Of a DNA stretch of 64,000 nt, positions 8,131-16,665 are shown one piece after another. The stretch is from an uncultured Eubacteriales bacterium (GTDB taxonomy: Bacteria; Bacillota; Clostridia; Lachnospirales; Lachnospiraceae), in assembly GCA_949284175.1 (NCBI GenBank), contig CASDVE010000003.1, forward strand, positions 124,001-188,000. The letters run 5' to 3'. Positions within the stretch are counted from its first letter, which is position 1; the number at the start of each line of letters is the position of its first letter. The notes beneath the pieces are model-generated. The model saw only the letters and a list, made by a program, of their open reading frames with translations, ran no database searches and was not told where the DNA came from. Made by a program: the position numbers and the translations under genes.

Positions 8131-9156
8131 TTAAAAAAGGGAAATTACAGATTGGCGTTCTACAACTTCTACCCCCATAACAATTTTAGAAGATTTACTA
8201 TTATGATTAGTACGTATTTTTTCTAAGAGCAGACGAGTACAAGTTAAAGCCTTATTTGTAATATCTTGAGAAATAGATGTGAGTTTTGGGGTTGTATATT
8301 GACAAAGTTTTAAATTATCATATCCGATGATCGATAAATCAATGGGAATTCGATATCCCCCTAACTTGGCTCCTTCCATAACACCGATAGCACAAATATC
8401 AGCAGTAGTTACTGCTGCTGATATAGCAGTTTTAGAAGTAGCAATTTTTTTTCCAGCTTCTATGCCCCCCTCATAAGTGGGTGGATAGGGAAAAACATAT
8501 TCAGGGCGAAATGGAATCTGATTTTCTGTAAGAGCAGAATAGTATCCTTCGAATCGTCTAGTAAGAAGAGGATTGTTTTCATAGTCTGCTACAAAGGCGA
8601 TATGTGTATGACCATGATTGATCATATATTTGGTAGAGAGATATAAACCTTGCCAGTCATCAGAACAAACGTTAATTAATTCAGGAATGTCAAGATGGTA
8701 ATCAAAAATAGCCACAGGACATTCGTAATTAAGAAAAGATTGAATATATTCAGCTTTAGTAGGATAGAGGAAAATAACACCACTTACGTTCCAATTTTTA
8801 AATAGTAAAGAAATATCTTCATTATCTGAAACAGATCTTACAATAGTAAAAAAGCCTTCGTTATGTAATTCTTTTTCAATCGTACCAACCATGGTGCTGA
8901 TATAAGGATTTTCTAGATAATTGATTTCAGAAGAATTTTCAGGAGGAGAGATAATGATACCAACAATATTGGAAACCTTCCTAGCAAGAGAGCGAGCACT
9001 TAAGTTGGGTACATATCCATATTCGTCAATAAGGGCATTAATTTTATTAATAGTTTTTGCAGATACTCTTTTGTTTTTTCCATTTATTACATTTGATACG
9101 GTCATAATGCTAACACCAGCTTTTTCAGCAATATCTTTCAAACGAATTTCACTCAT
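8131..9156 (-). CDS. LacI family transcriptional regulator of the sugar locus
   Basis: A 341-residue LacI/GalR regulator, normal length. Residues 4-50 hold the helix-turn-helix and hinge (RLKDIAEKAGVSIMTVSNVI, then YVPNLSARSLA), followed by a periplasmic-binding-protein-like sensor domain that ends near the C-terminus. It is divergent from the glucosidase and ABC transport genes that begin at 9427, and a LacI-type palindrome lies just after their promoter, so it is probably the local repressor responding to an imported oligosaccharide or its product. A ribosome-binding site GGTGG lies before the ATG. Confidence 0.9.
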   Translation of the reverse strand: MSEIRLKDIAEKAGVSIMTVSNVINGKNKRVSAKTINKINALIDEYGYVPNLSARSLARKVSNIVGIIISPPENSSEINYLENPYISTMVGTIEKELHNEGFFTIVRSVSDNEDISLLFKNWNVSGVIFLYPTKAEYIQSFLNYECPVAIFDYHLDIPELINVCSDDWQGLYLSTKYMINHGHTHIAFVADYENNPLLTRRFEGYYSALTENQIPFRPEYVFPYPPTYEGGIEAGKKIATSKTAISAAVTTADICAIGVMEGAKLGGYRIPIDLSIIGYDNLKLCQYTTPKLTSISQDITNKALTCTRLLLEKIRTNHNSKSSKIVMGVEVVERQSVISLF

Positions 9157-9210
9157 TATTCCACCAACTTTCTATATAGAAAAATTTAATATTATGATTA
9201 AACCTTATAA

Positions 9211-9240
9211 ATCAAAAATATAAGTTTATAAATTTTTGAT
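9211..9240. promoter_or_regulatory. 30-base inverted repeat upstream of the LacI gene
   Basis: Arms ATCAAAAAT (9211-9219) and ATTTTTGAT (9232-9240) are perfectly complementary around a 12-base centre containing TATAAGTTTAT. The centre motif TATAAGTTTAT recurs at 9248-9258. The position, about 55 bases upstream of the regulator's start, suits an autoregulatory site or promoter region, but the stretch is AT-rich and some of this could be chance. Confidence 0.35.
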
Positions 9241-9349
9241 GTTACAGTATAAGTTTATTATATCTAAACAAAAACCAAAAAATATATAGTAAAAATTAAC
9301 AAAAAATAAATTAAAAAACTGTGTAAAAAGTAAAAATAAACAATTTTTA

Positions 9350-9378
9350 TTGACATTAAGCAAATAAAAATATAAAAT
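9350..9378 (+). promoter_or_regulatory. Promoter of the oligosaccharide operon
   Basis: A perfect -35 box TTGACA (9350-9355) and a -10 box TAAAAT (9373-9378) are 17 bases apart, 49 bases upstream of the glucosidase start codon. Confidence 0.7.
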
Positions 9379-9386
9379 GATAAAAG

Positions 9387-9400
9387 ATTTACCGCTAAAT
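9387..9400 (+). promoter_or_regulatory. Candidate LacI-type operator
   Basis: ATTTACCGCTAAAT is a nearly perfect palindrome with the central CG that LacI-family hinge helices recognise. It begins nine bases after the -10 box, at or just after the transcription start, where bound repressor would block initiation. Confidence 0.5.
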
Positions 9401-9426
9401 TAAATAAAAAGAGGAGGAAGGTAATT

Positions 9427-11100
9427 GTGAGGAAAATATGGTGGAAAGAAAGTGTTGTTTATCAGATATATCCACGTTCGTTTTGTGATAGCAATGGTGA
9501 TGGGATTGGCGATTTAAATGGGATTCGATCAAAACTTGGGTATTTGAAAGAGTTAGGGATTAATGTAATTTGGTTGAGTCCTATTTATAAATCACCAAAT
9601 GATGATAATGGATATGATATTTCAGATTATCAAGACATTATGACCGAGTTTGGAACAATGGAGGATTTTGATAAACTGTTAGAAGAAGCCCATAATCAAG
9701 GAATTCGTATTGTGATGGATTTGGTAGTGAATCACACATCAGATGAACATTCTTGGTTTCTAGAAAGTCGTTCTTCTAAGAAAAATGACAAAAGGGATTA
9801 TTATATTTGGAGAGAAGCAGTAGATGGGCATGAGCCAAATAATTGGGGAAGTGTTTTTTCAGGTTCTGCTTGGGAATGGGATGAGAATACTCAGATGTAT
9901 TATCTTCATTGTTTTTCAAAAAAGCAGCCAGATTTGAACTGGGAGAATCCAAAAGTCAGAGAAGATGTATTTAATATGATGGAGTGGTGGTGTGAAAAAG
10001 GGATTGATGGATTTCGTATGGATGTTATTTCTATGATTTCTAAGAAAGAAGGTCTTCCAGATGTACCTACAGATGGTGGCATTTATGGAAATAGTATGTA
10101 TGGTACTTGTAATGGACCTCATGTTCATGAGTATCTGCAAGAAATGAATAAGAGAGTTCTTTCGAAGTATGATATTATGACTGTAGGAGAATGTGCAGGT
10201 GTAACGATCGAAGAAGCAAAGAAATATGCGAATGCTGAAAATACAGAGTTAAATATGGTTTTTCAGTTTGAACATACTTCTTTAGATTCTGGAGTGACAG
10301 ATAAATGGTGTAAAAAGCCTATTTCTTTAGTGGAATTGAAGGCAAACTTGTCAAAGTGGGAGATGGAATTAGAAGATATAGCATGGAATTCTTTGTATTT
10401 TTGTAATCATGATCAGCCGCGTATTGTATCCAGATTAGGAGATAATTCTCCGTTGTCTGCAAAGTGCATTGCAACAGTATTACATATGATGCAAGGAACA
10501 CCTTATGTATATCAGGGGGAAGAATTAGGGATGACGAATTGTTCTTTTGGTTGCATTGAAAATTATAGAGATTTGGAAAGCATTAATGCTTATTATGAGC
10601 TGACACAAGCAGGAATACGTCAACCAGAGGAATTATTAGAATGTATTGCTTATAAAAGCCGTGATAATGCGCGTACCCCTATGCAGTGGAATACTAAGAA
10701 AAATGCAGGGTTTACCGAAGGAATACCATGGATTATGGTAAATCCTAATTATACAGAAATTAATGCTGAAAAAGAAATGGCTGATCCAGAGTCCGTGTTC
10801 CATTATTATAGAAAATTAATTGAATTGCGTCGTTTTAGTCAATGGTCAGATGTTATTGTATATGGACATTATCAATTGATAGCACCAGAAGATCCATATA
10901 TTTTTGCCTACACGAGAGAATATAAAGAAAAAAAACTTCTAGTTATATGTAATGTATCAGCCAATACAGTAGAATTTGAAATTCCAGAAAATATTGTATG
11001 GAAAGGAACAGAACTTCTTATTGCAAATTATTCAGAATTAGCATTGTCAAGAAAAAGAAAAATGAAGCCTTGGCAAGCAGAAGTTTGGGATATTTTATAA
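9427..11100 (+). CDS. GH13 oligo-1,6-glucosidase (alpha-glucosidase)
   Basis: A 557-residue cytoplasmic GH13 (subfamily 31-like) enzyme that releases glucose from short imported alpha-glucosides. The nucleophile is Asp199 (GFRMDVI), the acid/base Glu255 (TVGECAG) and the transition-state Asp329 (CNHDQPR), the same numbering as the Bacillus cereus oligo-1,6-glucosidase. Val200, right after the nucleophile, is the residue that marks alpha-1,6 preference in this family, so isomaltose-type substrates or panose are likelier than maltose. The start is GTG with a strong GAGGAGGAAG site. It is the first gene of the operon with the binding protein and permeases. Confidence 0.9.
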   Translation: MRKIWWKESVVYQIYPRSFCDSNGDGIGDLNGIRSKLGYLKELGINVIWLSPIYKSPNDDNGYDISDYQDIMTEFGTMEDFDKLLEEAHNQGIRIVMDLVVNHTSDEHSWFLESRSSKKNDKRDYYIWREAVDGHEPNNWGSVFSGSAWEWDENTQMYYLHCFSKKQPDLNWENPKVREDVFNMMEWWCEKGIDGFRMDVISMISKKEGLPDVPTDGGIYGNSMYGTCNGPHVHEYLQEMNKRVLSKYDIMTVGECAGVTIEEAKKYANAENTELNMVFQFEHTSLDSGVTDKWCKKPISLVELKANLSKWEMELEDIAWNSLYFCNHDQPRIVSRLGDNSPLSAKCIATVLHMMQGTPYVYQGEELGMTNCSFGCIENYRDLESINAYYELTQAGIRQPEELLECIAYKSRDNARTPMQWNTKKNAGFTEGIPWIMVNPNYTEINAEKEMADPESVFHYYRKLIELRRFSQWSDVIVYGHYQLIAPEDPYIFAYTREYKEKKLLVICNVSANTVEFEIPENIVWKGTELLIANYSELALSRKRKMKPWQAEVWDIL

Positions 11101-11157
11101 TTAGAATCTAGTTGCTGTACCATATATGATATAAAAAGAAAAGGAGAAAGGTTAACT

Positions 11158-12459
11158 ATGAAAAAACTATTAGCACTTTTAACAACAGGGATTATGGTGT
11201 TATCTCTAGCAGCGTGTGGAAGTGGAGTAAATGAAGCTTCTGGAAATGAGAATGCTTCTGGAAAAGGAACTACGATTCGTTTAGTCAACGGAAAGATTGA
11301 AGTGGATGCTCAGTTAAAGAAACTATCAGAAATGTATAAGAAAGAAACAGGGGTTACAGTGGAGATCGAATCTATGGGAGGTGGTGTTGATATTCAAGGA
11401 ACCTTAAAGGGATATTATCAAGCTGGAAATATGCCAGATATTTTTGTTAATGGTGGTGCAACAGACTTTTCAAATTGGGAAGGGCTTTTAGTAGATATGT
11501 CTGATCAAAAATGGGTATCTGATACAGGAGCAGCGTATGTAGACGAAAAATATGGAACGATTGGATTCCCGTATACTGTGGAAGCCATAGGATTAAGTTA
11601 TAATGCAGATATTTTAAAAAAAGCAGGAGTTGATCCAACATCTATTACAGGACCAGATTCTATGAAAGCAGCATTTGAAACTTTAGATTCTAAAAAAGAT
11701 GAATTAGGTTTGAAAGCAGTTGTAGGGTATTGTGCAGAAGTTTCTTCATTATATTGGTCTACAGGAAATCATTTGTTTTCGAATTACTTAGACGCTGGAT
11801 TAGAACGGGATGATGCTACTTATATTGATATGCTTAATGATGGTGGAAAATTAGACAAAAATCGTTTAACAGCTTTTGGTGAAATGGTTGGCTTATTGAA
11901 TCAGTATTCAGATCCAGCATTACTTGTTTCTGGTACATATGATCAGCAAATTTTGAATTTTGCTTCTGGTAAATACGCATTCGTTACACAAGGATCTTGG
12001 ATTGGAGCAACTATGACATCTACAGATGCAGAAGCCTATAAGTCAGCAGGAAACTTTGAAGTTGGTATGATTCCATATGCTTTTGAGGAAGGTATTGATA
12101 CAATTCTTACAAATTCTCCTTCTTGGTGGTCAGTATATGATGGAGATAATAAAGAAGAAGCAATGAGATTTTTACAATGGTGTTCTGAGGATACTGCACA
12201 AAAAGTTCTTGTAGAAGAAGCTGGATTTATCAGTCCTTTTAATTCCTGTCAGTATGTTGCAAATGATCCATTTGCCCAAACAATTGTAGATTATCAGGCT
12301 GCTAATAAAACATCTGGTTGGCATTGGTTAGAAATGAAAGAAGGTCTGGCACAGAATTATACAGGTCAAGTATTTGGTGATTTTGCAGCAGGAAATTTGA
12401 ATGTAGATAGTTTTGTATCTACTATGGAGAAAGTGTGTCAGAGTGCTTATGGGAATTAA
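11158..12459 (+). CDS. ABC sugar-binding lipoprotein (family 1 solute-binding protein)
   Basis: A 433-residue extracellular solute-binding lipoprotein. The signal peptide ends in the lipobox LAAC with the lipidated Cys20, followed by a Ser/Gly/Asn-rich tether, then a two-lobed family-1 fold of the carbohydrate uptake (CUT1) class. It should capture the oligosaccharide outside the membrane and hand it to the permeases encoded downstream. An AAGGAGAAAGG site precedes the ATG. A terminator-like hairpin at 12490-12524 follows it, a common way to make binding protein in excess over permease. Confidence 0.93.
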   Translation: MKKLLALLTTGIMVLSLAACGSGVNEASGNENASGKGTTIRLVNGKIEVDAQLKKLSEMYKKETGVTVEIESMGGGVDIQGTLKGYYQAGNMPDIFVNGGATDFSNWEGLLVDMSDQKWVSDTGAAYVDEKYGTIGFPYTVEAIGLSYNADILKKAGVDPTSITGPDSMKAAFETLDSKKDELGLKAVVGYCAEVSSLYWSTGNHLFSNYLDAGLERDDATYIDMLNDGGKLDKNRLTAFGEMVGLLNQYSDPALLVSGTYDQQILNFASGKYAFVTQGSWIGATMTSTDAEAYKSAGNFEVGMIPYAFEEGIDTILTNSPSWWSVYDGDNKEEAMRFLQWCSEDTAQKVLVEEAGFISPFNSCQYVANDPFAQTIVDYQAANKTSGWHWLEMKEGLAQNYTGQVFGDFAAGNLNVDSFVSTMEKVCQSAYGN

Positions 12460-12489
12460 GGTATTAGGCTAGTTGAAAAATGTGAAAAT

Positions 12490-12524
12490 AAGCGGGGGAT
12501 AGATTAACTATCTTACCCGCTTTT
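12490..12524 (+). terminator. Partial terminator between binding protein and permeases
   Basis: AAGCGGG (12490-12496) pairs with CCCGCTT (12516-12522), with GATAG/CTATC pairing inside, followed by four T. The short T-run suggests incomplete termination, so that the downstream permeases are made at a lower level. Confidence 0.65.
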
Positions 12525-12543
12525 AAAAAAGGAGGAGTAGCAA

Positions 12544-13614
12544 ATGAACAACCAAGATACTGTGAGAAATAAAGTAGTGTCTTTGAGTCTTTTGTTTATT
12601 GGAATATGTATGATGGTTTGGGCAGTATTTTTAGATTTTACAAATAGTGCTGTGTCATTTCGTGGACCTATGCTAATCGTTGGAGTTATTGTTATTATGA
12701 TTGGAGCATATTTATATCCGACGTTAAAAAATCATAGAAAAATTGTGAATGTATTATTTCTTTTTCCTCTCTTATTTACTTTTGGAGTGACTGTTATCAT
12801 TCCTTTAGTGTTAGGGGTTTTTTATTCTCTGACTAACTGGGATGGTATTCGTTTTACAGAAATTATAGGTTTTGGAAATTATGCTATTATGTTTAAAGAA
12901 CCAAGTTTTGTATGGTCCATTTTCATTACTGTTCTTTTTGTGATTTTTAATATGGTTTTGGTAAATGTTGTGGGGTTCGCTTTGGCATTATTATGTACCT
13001 CTAATTTAAAGGGAATAGGATTTTTTAGAGCTGCATATTTTTTACCAAACTTAATTGGAGGTATTGTTCTTGGATATATTTGGCAGTTTATATTTAATAA
13101 TGTTTTAACACAAGTAATATTCAAGTTTTTTGGAAGTCAAGCTTCTATACTTGCTAAAACAAATACAGCATTTATAGGTATTATTGTGGTTTATATTTGG
13201 CAATATGCTGGATATATTATGTTGATTTATATTACTGGATTGACACAGGTGCCAAAAGATGTGTTGGAAGCATCTCAGATTGATGGTGCCAATAAAATAG
13301 CTACCTTATTTAAAATTAAAATACCTATGATTGCTTCTACTATTACTATTTGTACTTTTTTAACTTTGACATCAGCTTTTAAACAGTTTGATGTGAATAT
13401 GGCATTAACGAATGGTGTTGGTTCTGTAGCAAATTTTATGGGAGATTATTTAACGAATGGAACACAAATGCTTGCATTAAATATTTATAATACAGCTATT
13501 TCTAAGAATAGCTATGCTTTAGGTCAGGCGAAAGCTGTGTTATTCTTTATTATTTTAGCTTGTGTATCGTTGCTACAAGTAAGCATATCAAGCAAGAAGG
13601 AGGTTGAAATGTAA
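12544..13614 (+). CDS. ABC sugar permease, MalF type
   Basis: A 356-residue inner-membrane permease of the CUT1 family with about eight membrane segments; two hydrophobic helices at the N-terminus precede the usual six-helix core. The EAA loop that touches the ATPase is visible as LEASQIDGANKIATLFKIKI. It follows a GGAGGAG site and overlaps the next permease gene by one base, so the two form the transmembrane pair. The ATPase (MsiK/MalK) is not encoded in this locus; a shared one elsewhere is expected. Confidence 0.92.
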   Translation: MNNQDTVRNKVVSLSLLFIGICMMVWAVFLDFTNSAVSFRGPMLIVGVIVIMIGAYLYPTLKNHRKIVNVLFLFPLLFTFGVTVIIPLVLGVFYSLTNWDGIRFTEIIGFGNYAIMFKEPSFVWSIFITVLFVIFNMVLVNVVGFALALLCTSNLKGIGFFRAAYFLPNLIGGIVLGYIWQFIFNNVLTQVIFKFFGSQASILAKTNTAFIGIIVVYIWQYAGYIMLIYITGLTQVPKDVLEASQIDGANKIATLFKIKIPMIASTITICTFLTLTSAFKQFDVNMALTNGVGSVANFMGDYLTNGTQMLALNIYNTAISKNSYALGQAKAVLFFIILACVSLLQVSISSKKEVEM

Positions 13615-14474
13615 TGAAAAAGAAAACTATGATTTCTATTGTGATTACAATAATTGCTATTATCCTTGCTGTGTATATATTATTTCCATTTTATTTGGTA
13701 TTTATGAATTCTTTTAAAACTGCTAATGGAATTGTTGCGAACCCTATTGCAATAACTGGTTCTAGATTTTCACAATGGTTGACAAATTTATCAAATGTTA
13801 TAAATAATTCAAATTTTAATTTTTGGTATGCCTTTGGAACATCTATGGTGATTACATGTGTATCTTTATTTCTTTTAGCCCTATTTGGGAGTATGGCAGC
13901 ATGGGTTATCTGTAGAAATAAAACAAAATGGTCTAAAGCAATTTATATGATATTTATTGCTTCCATGATCATTCCTTTTCAAGTCGTTATGTTGCCTTTG
14001 ATTTCAACTTTTCGTGATGTGGGAAAATTTATAGGAATTTCTATGTTGCAGTCTGTACCTGGTATTGTGTTTGCATATTGTGGTTTTGGAGGGGCTATGA
14101 CTGTTTTTATTTTAACTGGTTTTATTAAAAATATCCCATATGAATTAGAAGAGGCAGCTAATATTGACGGCTGTTCTCCAGAAGGAATATTTTTTCGTAT
14201 CATTTTTCCGCTTTTAAAACCAGTTATTACAACTGTCACGATTTTAAATGGTATATGGATTTGGAATGATTATTTGCTTCCATCATTAATGTTAGGTCAA
14301 AATGGTAAGGTAAAAACTTTACCAGTAGCGGTTCAGGCTTTTGTAGGTTCTTATGTAAAACAGTGGGATTTGATTTTAACGGCAGCGTTGTTAAATATTA
14401 TACCAATGATTATTATTTTCTTATTTGCACAAAAGCAAATTATGCATGGTATGGTGGAAGGGGCTATAAAATGA
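13614..14474 (+). CDS. ABC sugar permease, MalG type
   Basis: A 286-residue inner-membrane permease, six membrane segments, paired with the gene before it through a TAATG stop/start overlap. The EAA loop reads LEEAANIDGCSPEGIFFRII, the contact site for the ATPase. It ends the operon; a terminator follows within 15 bases. Confidence 0.92.
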   Translation: MKKKTMISIVITIIAIILAVYILFPFYLVFMNSFKTANGIVANPIAITGSRFSQWLTNLSNVINNSNFNFWYAFGTSMVITCVSLFLLALFGSMAAWVICRNKTKWSKAIYMIFIASMIIPFQVVMLPLISTFRDVGKFIGISMLQSVPGIVFAYCGFGGAMTVFILTGFIKNIPYELEEAANIDGCSPEGIFFRIIFPLLKPVITTVTILNGIWIWNDYLLPSLMLGQNGKVKTLPVAVQAFVGSYVKQWDLILTAALLNIIPMIIIFLFAQKQIMHGMVEGAIK

Positions 14475-14486
14475 TAATTTAATAAT

Positions 14487-14525
14487 AAAAAGGTGGTATG
14501 TAAATTTAGCATAACACCTTTTTAT
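14487..14525 (+). terminator. Terminator of the oligosaccharide operon
   Basis: AAAAAGGTG (14487-14495) pairs with CACCTTTTT (14515-14523), and TATG/CATA extends the stem inside. The 3' arm itself ends in a T-run. Correct position just after the last permease. Confidence 0.75.
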
Positions 14526-14618
14526 AATGTGAATTCAACAATTAGGGACAGGTGAGTAGTGAAGGATAGGAGAAATTGTTCTTTTTACAAATAGTGTCTA
14601 TGAAAATATGGTATCTAA

Positions 14619-14789
14619 GTACTCTTAAATATAGGAACGGATACGACATATACAACGTGGAAATCAAGTAATTCTTCCATTGCTTCTGTTAGCAGTTCTG
14701 GAAAAGTAACAGGAAAGAAAAAGGGGACAGTGACAATTACTGGCACATTATACGGAAAGAAATATACTTGTACCGTAAAAGTAGTATAA
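14619..14789 (+). pseudogene. Relic of an Ig-like (Big_2) domain protein, C-terminal end
   Basis: Between two genes lies an open frame without any start codon, from just after a stop at 14616 to a TAA at 14787-14789. Its translation contains TTYTTWKSSNSSIASVSSSG and VTGKKKGTVTITG, then a final strand GKKYTCTVKVV. That is the typical second half of a bacterial Ig-like group 2 domain of Clostridial surface proteins. Only the last ~56 residues survive and a terminator follows (14803-14847), so this is the tail of a gene whose front has been deleted. The upstream part, 14526-14618, holds nothing I can read as coding. Confidence 0.7.
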
Positions 14790-14802
14790 GAATTGAATTT
14801 AT

Positions 14803-14847
14803 AAAATAGCCATATTCTTGTAAGAAAAAAGGGTATGGCTATTTTTA
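14803..14847 (+). terminator. Terminator after the Ig-like relic
   Basis: AAAATAGCCATA (14803-14814) pairs with TATGGCTATTTT (14834-14845) and runs into TTTTT. It presumably ended the lost surface-protein gene and still lies between the relic and the PilZ gene. Confidence 0.75.
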
Positions 14848-14896
14848 TGTAAAAAATATGTTTTGAATAAAATTAGGAATGCTTACTATTATTTTT

Positions 14897-14925
14897 TTGG
14901 AGAGATTTTTTGAATAGAATATGAT
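14897..14925 (+). promoter_or_regulatory. Promoter of the PilZ gene cluster
   Basis: TTGGAG (14897-14902) and TATGAT (14920-14925) are 17 bases apart and lie about 75 bases before the PilZ start codon. It is the only good promoter upstream of the four-gene run to 19719. Confidence 0.5.
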
Positions 14926-15001
14926 AAAATAAAAAAAGAAAAGGTGGGTTTTAGTAAGGAGAGCAGTGGGAACATTTTTAAGTAGAAGGAGAAGAGAGTA
15001 T

Positions 15002-15694
15002 ATGAGATTAAGAGCTTGTAAAAAATGTAGTATTTTTGATTTAGAGCATCATCCAATTTGCGATGCAGAGGTGATACGAACGGCAGAGGATTTTGCTAGA
15101 ATTAGAATCCCCCAGTCCAACATTGTAGGAGAGTGTTTGGAAACGGAGATGTATGTGACGTTTTATGATAATTCCTATGGCTTAGTCACGTATTTATGCA
15201 GGATTTCCAGAGATAAGGAAGGAAATCATATCGGCAAGGATAATGTGTTTTATAACGTTTATGAATGTCGGTTTTTAAAACAGGAATCTATTATCCAAAG
15301 AAGAAGTGACTATAAAATACCAATTCAGATCGAAACAAAGTTTTACTATAAAAATAAAGAAGACGTTATAGGGGAAGTGGAAGGAACGATTATGGACTTG
15401 AGTGCAGGAGGAATTTTTTTCATCTGCAAAAAGCGATTTGATTTGCTAGAGCAAGTTTCCTTTCCATTTAGTAATAAAGATAATATTATAACGTTGAACT
15501 GTGAAATTATTCGAACACAAAAACCATCGGATTATAGAGAGGATTTGATGAATCAAGATGGGATTTATGGATACGGATGCCGTTTTGTTGAGTTGAATCC
15601 AAGAGAGGAAACAGCGGTGCGACGTTTTGTGTTTCAAGAAGAATTGAAGATACATCGAGAAAAAAAGGAACAAGAAAAGTTAATTGAGGAATAA
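15002..15694 (+). CDS. PilZ domain protein (candidate c-di-GMP receptor)
   Basis: A 230-residue cytoplasmic protein with an N-terminal YcgR-like region and a C-terminal PilZ domain from about residue 100. The c-di-GMP motif is present as QRRSDYK followed by DLSAGG; the second arginine of the RxxxR motif is a lysine here, so binding should be tested. The C-terminus is a charged helix. ATG 15002 is chosen because AGAAGGAGAAG lies at the right distance; an upstream GTG at 14966 has no better site. It heads a co-directional run with the LRR, VWA and ATPase genes. Confidence 0.85.
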   Translation: MRLRACKKCSIFDLEHHPICDAEVIRTAEDFARIRIPQSNIVGECLETEMYVTFYDNSYGLVTYLCRISRDKEGNHIGKDNVFYNVYECRFLKQESIIQRRSDYKIPIQIETKFYYKNKEDVIGEVEGTIMDLSAGGIFFICKKRFDLLEQVSFPFSNKDNIITLNCEIIRTQKPSDYREDLMNQDGIYGYGCRFVELNPREETAVRRFVFQEELKIHREKKEQEKLIEE

Positions 15695-15731
15695 TATTTT
15701 CTTGTATCCATGAAGAAAGGTAGGGATAGCA

Positions 15732-16628
15732 TTGGAGCAAGAGGAAATGTTGTTTACCTATGTTGTTTGTGAAAATGAGGGAGAAGAACCATATGTAATC
15801 ATAACAAACTGTGATTCAGAAGAAGAGAAGATTGAAGTTCCAGAGTGTTTCCATGGCATTCCAGTAAAGGAGATAGGAAAATACGCTTTTCATGCGAAAC
15901 ATATGAAAAAAGTGCAATTGCCAAAAACAGTGGATACTGTTGGAAGTCATGCGTTTTATGATTGTAGACAGTTAGAGGAGATTACAATTTCTGACTATCT
16001 TGTAGAAGTAGGGGATGGAGCATTTAAAAATTGCAGGATGTTAAATGTCATTGAAATCTATGTGTTCCAAGAGCGATATACTTGTTTAAAAAACTTATTA
16101 TCCGAAATGAATCAACAAATTATTTGCAAATTACATCGGAAAAAAGAAGAAGTAGAGCTGTTATTTCCAAGCTATCTACACAATTATCAAGAAAATACCA
16201 TGGCACGTATTATTAATCAAGAAACCTATGGTGCAGGAGCTCATTATCGGGAAGCGATTACCAAAGATGGAATTGTATATAAAGAATATGACAGCCGTTT
16301 TTATTTGGCAACAAATGTGGAGAAAGAAGAAGTTCTTTATGGGATTGCATTATTAAGGCTTTGTTATCCTTGTGAACTTGGAAAACCATATAAAGAGCAA
16401 TATGTCACATTTTTAAAGGAGCATTGGATTCCTATGATTCAGTGGCTCTTAAAAACGGAACAGAAAGAGAAAATAAAATGGCTTGGGCAATATGAGGATA
16501 CAAGCAAAGAGGATATGAAAGTCTTATTAGAACAATTGCAACAGGCAGAGGAGATTGAACTTCTTTCTGAAATGATGCAGATGAATCAACAGAGATTTGG
16601 ACAAAAGAAAAAGTCATTTGCTTTATAG
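15732..16628 (+). CDS. Leucine-rich-repeat (BspA-type) protein with unknown C-terminal domain
   Basis: This 298-residue protein has no signal peptide or anchor. Residues about 20-115 carry BspA-type LRR_5 repeats (IPVKEIGKYAF, TVDTVGSHAFYDC, LVEVGDGAFKNC). From about 150 to the end is a helical domain I do not recognise, with repeated hydrophobic/charged helices. LRR_5 proteins are usually surface proteins, so a cytoplasmic one next to a VWA/MoxR pair is notable. The start is taken as TTG 15732, with GGTAGGG just upstream; ATG 15747 is the alternative but has almost no spacing to its AGAGGAA site. Confidence 0.75.
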   Translation: MEQEEMLFTYVVCENEGEEPYVIITNCDSEEEKIEVPECFHGIPVKEIGKYAFHAKHMKKVQLPKTVDTVGSHAFYDCRQLEEITISDYLVEVGDGAFKNCRMLNVIEIYVFQERYTCLKNLLSEMNQQIICKLHRKKEEVELLFPSYLHNYQENTMARIINQETYGAGAHYREAITKDGIVYKEYDSRFYLATNVEKEEVLYGIALLRLCYPCELGKPYKEQYVTFLKEHWIPMIQWLLKTEQKEKIKWLGQYEDTSKEDMKVLLEQLQQAEEIELLSEMMQMNQQRFGQKKKSFAL

Positions 16629-16665
16629 AAGACGGAAACATTCTATATGCTTAGAAAGGAAAACT

